A DNA stretch of 13,147 nt from an uncultured bacterium (GTDB taxonomy: Bacteria; Acidobacteriota; UBA890): positions 1 through 13,147 of the forward strand of contig CALAKE010000669.1 of NCBI GenBank assembly GCA_937922775.1. Direction: 5' to 3'. This document shows positions 1 to 5,669 of the stretch, one piece after another. The notes under the pieces are model-generated. The model searched no databases. It worked only from the letters and a program-made list of their open reading frames with translations, and was not told where the DNA came from. How positions within the stretch are numbered: position 1 is the stretch's first letter; the number at the start of each line of letters is the position of its first letter. The translations under genes were made by a program, and so were the position numbers.

Positions 1-413
1 GTGGTGGAACTGTCTTCGATATCGATGCGAACGAAGTTGTCGAGCTCGACCGCCTTGGAAAGAATGACGCGAAGGTTCTCGCCAACAAGGTCATCGCTGA
101 TCGCCTGGCCGAGCTGGCTGAGCTTCATCGACACGGAGGCCCCCACCTCGGTATCCGCGATGGTAGCGAGCATCTCGCAGTAGATCCGTGCCGCGGTTCG
201 CGTCGCCGCCTCATCGGTGACGCTCTCGCCGAGATAGTCAAGGGTCGTGTAGAGGTCCTTCCCGTTGAGCTCGCGCACGGCGTCTAGCGCCTCTTCCAGT
301 CGCTCCCCGGCAATGAAGCGTCGGGCAAAGCCCCATTTCATGCCGTGGCGGCTGACCCATCCGGTGAAGCGTGGACTGTCTGCGAGTGCGTAGATAATCC
401 GTCTGGCGGGCAT
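1..413 (-). CDS. Proline dehydrogenase (PRODH), N-terminal part, cut by window edge
   Basis: The reverse strand encodes 137 residues from an ATG at 413 and runs off the left edge, so the C-terminal part of the FAD-binding barrel is missing. The stretch matches monofunctional bacterial proline dehydrogenase, which oxidises L-proline to pyrroline-5-carboxylate and passes electrons through FAD to the quinone pool. Visible family motifs are a GERLEEAL segment near residue 36, TTLDYLGESV near 56-65, SMKLSQLG near 95-102 and VRIDIEDS near 128-135. The last two are characteristic barrel strands carrying substrate- and FAD-contacting residues. A G-rich run (425-431) lies 11 bases upstream of the ATG and could serve as a weak ribosome-binding site. 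A GTG at 446 is in frame but adds residues unlike the family. The gene is divergent from the MFS transporter. The family call is confident; full length and start are less certain. Confidence 0.88.
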   Translation of the reverse strand, partial: MPARRIIYALADSPRFTGWVSRHGMKWGFARRFIAGERLEEALDAVRELNGKDLYTTLDYLGESVTDEAATRTAARIYCEMLATIADTEVGASVSMKLSQLGQAISDDLVGENLRVILSKAVELDNFVRIDIEDSST

Positions 414-597
414 GGTGGACGTATCCCCCCCAATGGTTCGGGTCACCTGTTGCTGGGCGCGAATCACCAGTGCGAATGAGGCGCCTCAGGGCGACTTTAC
501 CATAGCGCAGGCCGTCACCCACTCAGGTGAGCCTGGACTATCCAGGCGGGTCTGGGACGACCAGAAGAAAGGGCGCGCCCTCTAGGTGAATCCGGGC
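414..597. promoter_or_regulatory. Divergent upstream region between PRODH and MFS genes
   Basis: About 195 bases separate the two divergent start codons. I see no convincing gene here. It holds a perfect palindrome (531-547), a possible leftward -10 reading TATGGT (504 down to 499) for the proline dehydrogenase gene, and the MFS -10 at its right end. No good -35 box is visible for either direction. Confidence 0.45.
531..547. promoter_or_regulatory. 17-bp perfect palindrome, candidate operator
   Basis: GCCTGGA, a 3-base centre CTA, then TCCAGGC: seven perfectly complementary bases on each side. It sits 63 bases upstream of the MFS ATG at 610 and about 27 bases upstream of the possible leftward -10 of the proline dehydrogenase gene. 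Position and symmetry fit a binding site for a dimeric regulator acting on one or both genes. The same sequence could form a small hairpin, but no T-run follows, so a terminator is unlikely. The regulator is not identified. Confidence 0.4.
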
Positions 598-603
598 TAT
601 GAT
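598..603 (+). promoter_or_regulatory. Candidate -10 box of MFS gene (leaderless start)
   Basis: TATGAT in the context GGGCTATGATCCCGCG ends six bases before the ATG at 610. Transcription starting about seven bases after the -10 would begin at or beside the start codon, giving a leaderless mRNA. The same arrangement occurs before the gene at 3506. No clear -35 box is seen. Confidence 0.45.
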
Positions 604-609
604 CCCGCG

Positions 610-2034
610 ATGCTCTACCGCCCTTCCCAACGCGCCATGGTCACGGCTGCCGTAATGGCCGGGATGTTTCTGTCGGCAATCGACACGACAGCCGTGGCCA
701 CCGCCATGCCGCGAATCGTCGCGAGCCTGGGCGGTCTGACACTCTATTCCTGGGTGTTTTCGATCTACATGCTCGCATCCACAGCCACGGTGCCTCTGTT
801 CGGGTACCTCTCGGATCTGTACGGGCGTAAGCGCCTTTATCTGCTGGGTGTGTTCCTGTTCGTAGGCGGCTCGGTGCTGTGCTCAGCCAGCACCAACATG
901 GGCCAGCTCATCGTCTTCCGGGGCATCCAGGGAATCGGTGCCGGAGCCCTGATGCCAATCACATACGCGATCGTTGGAGACATCTACGACCTCGAGGAGC
1001 GCGCCAAGATGCAGGCCCTCTTCTCAGGCGTTTGGGGAGTCTCCAGCGTCGTCGGGCCACTGGTTGGCGGGTTGATCACCGACCTCTGGAGTTGGCGTGC
1101 GATCTTCTTCATGAATCTCCCTATCGGAGTGGTCGCCGCGGGGCTGATCATCGTGTACTTGAAAGAAAACGTGCCTGGGGAAGACGATGGCGGCGTAGAC
1201 GTGCTCGCCTTGGCCAGCCTCACCGCGGGTGTGGCGGCACTCCTAGTCGGACTCCAACAAGGGGGGCGTACCCATGCGTGGCTCTCCCCGCAGATCATCG
1301 GCCTCTTGATGTTCAGTGCTGCGGGCATTGCTGTCTTCTTGCTGCGCGACCTCAGGAGCGACCGGCCGGTACTGCACCCCTCCCTGATGTCTGACCGCAT
1401 CTTTCAAGTCGCGAGCGGATCTGGCGTGTTCGGCGGTGCGGCGCTATTCGGCTTGGCTGCCTATGTACCCCTCTACGTGCAGGGAGTGCACGCCGGTAGC
1501 GCCACGCTTTCCGGAGCCAGCCTCACTCCCATGACCTTCGGCTGGGTCGGCGGAAGCATCGTCGCAGGCCGGCTGCTGCTGCGAGTCGGCTACCGGCCCA
1601 CTGCAACCGCGGGGCTCGCGGCCTTCATCGTCGGCGCGTTGATGATCGCCGGGGCCGCCGCCTCACCTTCACTGGCGACGCTCATGGCAGGAATGGCGGT
1701 GAGCGGCGTCGGGCTCGGGCTCTCCATGACCTGCTTTCTGATTGCCGTACAGAACAGCGCACCACCAGGCCTCATGGGAACAGCCACGGCCTCAGTGCCT
1801 TTCACGCGGAGCATCGGCGGCGCGGTCGGCGTTGCAGCCATGGGAGCGGTGCTTCTGCATTCTCTGGGAGCCGAGGGGCTGGCGCTGAGCTCCAGTGGTT
1901 CGGCTGGCATCGCCGGTCCGTTGTCAGCCGCCATGTTCAAGGCGTTCTTGCTCGCCGCCGCCTTTGCGGCCGCGTCGTTCGCGATTGGTATCTGGCTGCC
2001 CGGTGGCAAGGCCCAGGATCTGGCGCGGCGCTGA
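610..2034 (+). CDS. MFS transporter, DHA2 (EmrB/QacA-like) drug:H+ antiporter family
   Basis: A 474-residue polytopic inner-membrane protein, within the usual 14-helix DHA2 size range. Motif D1 appears near residues 20-36 (an Asp at 25 within LSAIDTTAVATAMP). Motif A is at 65-75 (GYLSDLYGRKR). The antiporter motif C region is near 140-154 (GVWGVSSVVGPLVGG), followed by the characteristic WRAIFFMNLPIG at 162-173. A late PFTRSIGGAVGVA segment is also typical. Members export drugs or lipophilic compounds in exchange for protons; the substrate cannot be read from sequence. I chose the ATG at 610 because a TATGAT -10 ends six bases before it and no Shine-Dalgarno is close. A GTG at 586 is in frame and would add eight residues. 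It is divergent from proline dehydrogenase and convergent with the crp-like gene 70 bp downstream. Confidence 0.9.
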   Translation: MLYRPSQRAMVTAAVMAGMFLSAIDTTAVATAMPRIVASLGGLTLYSWVFSIYMLASTATVPLFGYLSDLYGRKRLYLLGVFLFVGGSVLCSASTNMGQLIVFRGIQGIGAGALMPITYAIVGDIYDLEERAKMQALFSGVWGVSSVVGPLVGGLITDLWSWRAIFFMNLPIGVVAAGLIIVYLKENVPGEDDGGVDVLALASLTAGVAALLVGLQQGGRTHAWLSPQIIGLLMFSAAGIAVFLLRDLRSDRPVLHPSLMSDRIFQVASGSGVFGGAALFGLAAYVPLYVQGVHAGSATLSGASLTPMTFGWVGGSIVAGRLLLRVGYRPTATAGLAAFIVGALMIAGAAASPSLATLMAGMAVSGVGLGLSMTCFLIAVQNSAPPGLMGTATASVPFTRSIGGAVGVAAMGAVLLHSLGAEGLALSSSGSAGIAGPLSAAMFKAFLLAAAFAAASFAIGIWLPGGKAQDLARR

Positions 2035-2104
2035 TGAGCCTGGCAGGTCCGCATTCTTCACGACTCTTCGTCGGAAGGAGGCTGAGACCAGGAAGGAACG
2101 GTGG

Positions 2105-2809
2105 CTAGTTGGACCAGGGCTCCTCGGAGGCGGCCCAGCGGTCCAGCGCGTCGGTGTCGAGGAGGTGGATGCGCCGGCCCACGATATCGATCGGGCCCGC
2201 TCGCCGGAGCTCGTTCAGCAGGGTGCTGGCCGTCTCGCGCGTGGTGCCGATCCATTCCGCCAGATCAGCCTGCGTCAGCCGGGCATTGATCACCAAGCGG
2301 CCGTTACCGCGGACGCTGAGGGTGCGGCTGAGCTCGAGGAGCCCTTCGGCCAGTCGCTGGTGAACTCGCTTCGTGGTAAGTGCCGAGACCTTCTTCTCCT
2401 GCGCACTTAGTCTCTCGCTGAGGTAGCGAGCCAACCCCATCACGATCTCGCAGTGCGAGCAGAGCAACCGCACCATCGGCCCCTTGGGGAACGCTGCGAG
2501 GAATGCATCCTCGAGGATGAGTGCGTCTTCTCGATACTCGTCATCACCCAGCAGAGCGCGCGCACCGATGATATGACCGGGACCGAGAAAATCAGTAACC
2601 ATGAGGCGACCGGAAGGCATGACGCGGCTTAGTTTCACAGCACCATCGAGCACCGCATACACCGTGGTTGCCACATCGCCCTGCCGGCACAGATACTCGC
2701 CCCGATCAGCCCATTGTGCCGACGACAGCACAGCGAGGTTGTTGAGGTCGTCGATGGAAAGGTCTTGGAGAGCCGAGCACCTGCGTAGAAGTTGTGGTTT
2801 TACACTCAT
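2105..2809 (-). CDS. Crp/Fnr-family transcriptional regulator
   Basis: 234 residues, the normal length for this family. An N-terminal cyclic-nucleotide-binding-like beta-roll spans about 15-110 (RGEYLCRQGD, YAVLDGAVKLSR, FLGPGHIIG), a dimerisation helix about 112-145, and a C-terminal winged helix with the helix-turn-helix at about 178-206 (LTQADLAEWIGTTRETASTLLNEL). In the phosphate-binding cassette region (GHIIGARALLGDDEYRED) the glutamate that contacts the cAMP ribose in classical CRP is replaced by Ala, so cAMP is probably not the ligand. Four cysteines (11, 41, 117, 120; the last two as CSHC) are notable. The ATG at 2809 lies 18 bp after the tetR stop with no strong ribosome-binding site, suggesting co-transcription with tetR and possibly translational coupling. 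It converges on the MFS gene. Targets are unknown. Confidence 0.88.
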   Translation of the reverse strand: MSVKPQLLRRCSALQDLSIDDLNNLAVLSSAQWADRGEYLCRQGDVATTVYAVLDGAVKLSRVMPSGRLMVTDFLGPGHIIGARALLGDDEYREDALILEDAFLAAFPKGPMVRLLCSHCEIVMGLARYLSERLSAQEKKVSALTTKRVHQRLAEGLLELSRTLSVRGNGRLVINARLTQADLAEWIGTTRETASTLLNELRRAGPIDIVGRRIHLLDTDALDRWAASEEPWSN

Positions 2810-2827
2810 CTCATGAGTCTCGCCATG

Positions 2828-3415
2828 TTACTGGAGCACCGCCGTGGGTAGCTGCTGTCGGAGCACCGCCTTGAGACGCGCTGCCGTGCGATCGAGTCCT
2901 TCGCCATCTGCCTGGACCTTTGCCAGCAGCAAGGCCCCCTCCAGGGTGGCCATGATGAAGCGTGCTTGCTCCGCGGGTCGGTCGGCGCCACCTTCGCTCA
3001 ACACTTCAGCCAGACTAGAGCACCATCTATGGAAGACGGCTTCGAGACGTTCCCTGAACGCCTCGTCGAGGTCGCCCATCTCCAGCGCCATGCGTCCGAG
3101 CGGGCAGCCAAGGTAGCCGTTTTGACGCTGTGCTTCCACTGCGACGTCAATGAACCTCTCGAGCCGCGCCAAAGGCTCCGCGGGAGCCGACAGCGAGGGG
3201 AACACGACGAGGTCGAAAAATTCGTCGGCCCAAGCGTCGATCACGGCCAGGCCCAATGCCGTCTTCGATGGGAAGTAGTAGTAGAAGTTCCCCTTGCAGA
3301 CATCAGCGGCGCGAACGATCTCGTCTACGCTCGAGCGGTGATATCCCTGCCGAGATATGATCTCGGCGGCTCGCTGAACGATCTGCTGACGTGTCTCCGT
3401 CAAGATTCTGCCCAT
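2828..3415 (-). CDS. TetR/AcrR-family transcriptional regulator, NemR/LmrA-like
   Basis: 195 residues from the ATG at 3415, a typical TetR length. The N-terminal DNA-binding domain shows TRQQIVQRAAEIISRQGYHR followed by the helix-turn-helix and the hallmark KGNFYYYFPSK at about 41-51. The C-terminal ligand-binding domain contains GCPLGRMALEMGDLDEAF (103-120). This resembles the NemR segment around its redox-active Cys106, so Cys104 here is a candidate sensor residue (inference). The open frame continues upstream to 3880, but that extension lies antisense to the next gene and has no TetR similarity, so 3415 is the start. There is no Shine-Dalgarno; the start codon itself lies inside a 32-bp palindrome, which suggests tight autoregulation. 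It is the first gene of a likely two-gene unit with the crp-like gene. Confidence 0.9.
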   Translation of the reverse strand: MGRILTETRQQIVQRAAEIISRQGYHRSSVDEIVRAADVCKGNFYYYFPSKTALGLAVIDAWADEFFDLVVFPSLSAPAEPLARLERFIDVAVEAQRQNGYLGCPLGRMALEMGDLDEAFRERLEAVFHRWCSSLAEVLSEGGADRPAEQARFIMATLEGALLLAKVQADGEGLDRTAARLKAVLRQQLPTAVLQ

Positions 3416-3444
3416 GTATAGACTGACTGGTCGGTTTAGACATG
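3413..3444. promoter_or_regulatory. 32-bp imperfect palindrome over tetR start, likely TetR operator
   Basis: Arms 3413-3427 and 3430-3444 match at 12 of 15 positions around a 2-base centre. The core reads ACTGAC-TG-GTCGGT, flanked by TAGA/TTTAGA-like and CATGT/ACATG ends. Size and position fit a TetR-family operator, and the TAGAC...GGT core resembles the TAGACC-N4-GGTCTA sites of NemR-type regulators. The left CATG contains the tetR ATG, so bound repressor would cover the translation start and probably the transcription start. It lies 62 bp or more upstream of the rightward gene at 3506, so effects on that gene are less likely. Confidence 0.6.
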
Positions 3445-3492
3445 CTCCCCTGCCGGTGGGTGCCCTGTCAAGAAGAGCACGGAGGCTTCGGC

Positions 3493-3498
3493 TATAAT
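3493..3498 (+). promoter_or_regulatory. Consensus -10 box giving a leaderless start for gene at 3506
   Basis: A perfect TATAAT in the context GGCTATAATCCGGCGC ends seven bases before the ATG at 3506. The predicted transcription start falls on or next to the start codon, and no Shine-Dalgarno can fit in between. No -35 with a 16-18 base spacer is recognisable. Confidence 0.6.
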
Positions 3499-3505
3499 CC
3501 GGCGC

Positions 3506-4531
3506 ATGCCGATTCTGCCACGACCATTCACCTCTGAGCTGAAAGTCCTGATCCTGGCCGGCAGCAATGAGCTGCCCTCGCCAAGAGAGGTGGAGATCCG
3601 CGCCCGGCGCGGTAAGGAGACCCCCCTCGAGGGCAAGGCGTTCCTGCAACTGCACGGTCGGCTCGTGATCGAATACGTTCTCGACTGGCTCCGTGAAGCA
3701 GGCCTCGAGAAGGTCTGGGTCCTGGCCCCGGCCGAGTGCCTGGCGTTGATCCCCGAACAACACAGCTTCATGCCGATCGAGCAGACGCCGGGGGCGTCGC
3801 TGGCAACCAATCTTCAAGAAGCCAAGGATGTCCTTTGTCCCGCGGACGGAGAGCCTACCCTGGTTGTCTTCGGCGACCATCCGCTGACCACGGCCCGGGC
3901 GCTACATGATTTTCTCTCCTTCTGTGGCACCCGTCTGCACGAGGCCGATTTCTTCCATGGGATGGCCACGACCGAGGCCTACGCTGCCTACTCGAAGTAT
4001 TTCCGGCGTACGTCCGTGTGGATGCGAGAGGCCTCCGGCCGAGCCACGGGATTGAACCTGGTTGTCTCGTCGCGGGTGCATCGCGTCCCGGCGGCCGATC
4101 ATATCTACTCGGTGAGAAAGCTCGAACGGTTGGGCCGGTTCTTCAGCATGCTGGGCCGTGAGATCTACCTGCTCGGAGGGTTGGCCCCGCACGCGGTTCT
4201 GGATTCGATTCGAATGTTCATCGCCAAGGACTTTGAAAAGGGCATACGCAGGGGTGGTCGGTTCGGCAGATTCTGCCAGCGCCGCGTAGAGGCCCTCAGG
4301 CGGCGCGTGCCGATGGCTCGTCTGGAGAGCTACGCCGCGCGTCTCTTCGACGCCGAGCGCGGCGTCCGCGTCGCTCCTCTGGCCCACGGAGGCACGGCGC
4401 TCGATGTCGACTTCGCCGAGGAGCTCGCCATCATCGAGGAAAACTGGGAAGACATGGTCGAGCTGACCCGGCAGCAGGACGCCGAGAGCTCAGCCAGAGA
4501 TAAGCAGAGATCAGAACCCGCCTCAGCCTGA
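3506..4531 (+). CDS. MobA-like nucleotidyltransferase domain protein with degenerate NTP loop
   Basis: 341 residues. The first ~140 resemble the MobA-like NTP transferase fold: a hydrophobic strand and loop LKVLILAGSNELPSP (12-26), GKAFLQLHGRLVIEYVLDWLREAG (43-66, like the GK...L..G.P.I..vl..l segment) and VVFGDHPLTT (120-129), whose Asp is the usual metal ligand. A late LDVDFAEELA (299-308) resembles the wxDiDTpeDL ending seen in such enzymes. The expected GGxGTR nucleotide loop is altered to GSNELPSP and followed by a charged insertion. The middle (145-290) is longer than in MobA and I do not recognise it. Such proteins transfer nucleotidyl groups to sugars, cofactors or lipids; no substrate is assignable and loss of activity is possible. 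The start is supported by the TATAAT just upstream. The 3' end overlaps the convergent GWxTD gene by 9 bp. Confidence 0.7.
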   Translation: MPILPRPFTSELKVLILAGSNELPSPREVEIRARRGKETPLEGKAFLQLHGRLVIEYVLDWLREAGLEKVWVLAPAECLALIPEQHSFMPIEQTPGASLATNLQEAKDVLCPADGEPTLVVFGDHPLTTARALHDFLSFCGTRLHEADFFHGMATTEAYAAYSKYFRRTSVWMREASGRATGLNLVVSSRVHRVPAADHIYSVRKLERLGRFFSMLGREIYLLGGLAPHAVLDSIRMFIAKDFEKGIRRGGRFGRFCQRRVEALRRRVPMARLESYAARLFDAERGVRVAPLAHGGTALDVDFAEELAIIEENWEDMVELTRQQDAESSARDKQRSEPASA

Positions 4532-5644
4532 AGGAACCTCGAGCGGCTCACGATAGACCGTACGGTAGCCGAGAAGCTGGTCTTCAAGAATGAGCTCGAG
4601 CGTGTAGGTTCCCGCAGGTGCCTGCAACTCGATGCTGCGTTCGACGATTTCATCGGCGCGTGCCTCGAGATCCTCGATCGGGATTTCCACGGAGATGTGC
4701 TCGGATGTCTCCGTCACCGGCTCGTCGGAGGCATCCAAGAGGACGGCGCGCACAACCATCTCCGTCTGGAAGGTCCCCTCCACGGCGTGGAAGACGAGGG
4801 ACCCCATCCGCCAGGAGAAAGACAGCGTGACAGTGGTCGGCCCCTCCTGCCCTGCCGCGAAATCGGCATCCCAACCAAAGGGAATCTGGGCGTCCGGAAA
4901 CGCCACGGTGGCGCGCACCTCATCGATGGCGGCACGATAGTCGACAGGCCGGATCAGGGTTTCGGCGACGACGCCGCGCATGGCGATCTCCATGTCGGTC
5001 GGCATCTCCACGAAGGTACTTTGCCGCTCCATTTCCCGCCGCATCTCGTCGACGCCTCCAAACTCATCATTGGGTGGGAGTAGACGCCACCGACCATAGC
5101 GGAAAACGAACAGGAGGCTTTCGTTGGCCGGCCAGTCGGGAATGAGACGGTCGTAGCTCCACAGGATCGGCGGCCGGTCGGAAAAGCCCGGCCCCAGGCC
5201 CAGCTCACGCCGGGTCCGATCCGGGGGGCCCAAGACGAGCACTACCTGACCGAAGACGGTTTCCCAGCCCGGCGTGCCGTTGCCGAAGTTCTCGTTGGCA
5301 TACTCGATGCGCTCCTCGAACTCCTGAAGAAACTCGTTTTCCGGCCCGCGCAGCCGAGGGTCACGTCGCTGCCAGAACAGGCGAATGAACTGCAGCCGCT
5401 CCTGCGTCGTATCGAGCTCCTCGAAGAAGCTCTGCTCCTCATCGGTGGAGATGAACTTCACGGGTCCATCCATCCACCGCAGCGTCCACGCCTCGAGCGT
5501 CTCGCCTTCAGCCGGACCCAAGGAGATCTCCTGCTGGGCAACAGCGCCTCCTGCCGCCAAGCCGATCACGGCCGCGGCACAAACAAGGGTACTGGTAGCT
5601 TGCGCCGCCCTTTTCGTCCAGCCCAGGGGCTTCGTCCTTTTCAT
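4523..5644 (-). CDS. GWxTD domain-containing exported protein
   Basis: 373 residues. The N-terminus has basic residues, a hydrophobic core (about 18-34) and an AVA-QQ junction near 34-38, which is a Sec signal peptide, so the protein is probably periplasmic or outer-membrane associated. The GWxTD domain follows: WMDGPVKFISTDEEQSFF (57-74), FIRLFWQRRDPRLRGPENEF (86-105), IEYANENFG (113-121), then GWETVFGQVVLVLGPPD (126-142). The usual Asp of the name-giving GWxTD motif is Val here (GWETV), while the flanking GPPD is conserved. The C-terminal half (about 230-370) looks beta-rich and has no family I know. Function of GWxTD proteins is unknown. The ATG at 5644 has a GGAGG (5654-5658) at good spacing. 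The gene starts 25 bp after the PP2C phosphatase stop, so the two are likely one operon. The 3' end overlaps the convergent gene by 9 bp. Confidence 0.87.
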   Translation of the reverse strand: MKRTKPLGWTKRAAQATSTLVCAAAVIGLAAGGAVAQQEISLGPAEGETLEAWTLRWMDGPVKFISTDEEQSFFEELDTTQERLQFIRLFWQRRDPRLRGPENEFLQEFEERIEYANENFGNGTPGWETVFGQVVLVLGPPDRTRRELGLGPGFSDRPPILWSYDRLIPDWPANESLLFVFRYGRWRLLPPNDEFGGVDEMRREMERQSTFVEMPTDMEIAMRGVVAETLIRPVDYRAAIDEVRATVAFPDAQIPFGWDADFAAGQEGPTTVTLSFSWRMGSLVFHAVEGTFQTEMVVRAVLLDASDEPVTETSEHISVEIPIEDLEARADEIVERSIELQAPAGTYTLELILEDQLLGYRTVYREPLEVPSG

Positions 5645-5669
5645 CGTCAATCGCCTCCGGAATCGCACG

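Noticed and set aside
238..522. Leftward open frame overlapping the PRODH region
   Set aside because: It is a different frame of the same strand over a clearly recognised proline dehydrogenase frame, with an Arg/His-rich composition typical of GC-rich shadow frames.
586..609. GTG start at 586 for the MFS gene
   Set aside because: It lies upstream of the likely -10 box at 598-603 and adds eight non-family residues; the ATG at 610 is preferred, though the GTG cannot be excluded.
2061..2073. CGAC-TCTTC-GTCG hairpin between the MFS and crp genes as a terminator
   Set aside because: Only four base pairs and no T-run on either strand, so it is too weak to call.
3416..3880. Leftward open frame extending tetR by 155 codons
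   Set aside because: The extension is antisense to the nucleotidyltransferase gene, lacks any TetR similarity, and the normal family N-terminus starts at 3415.
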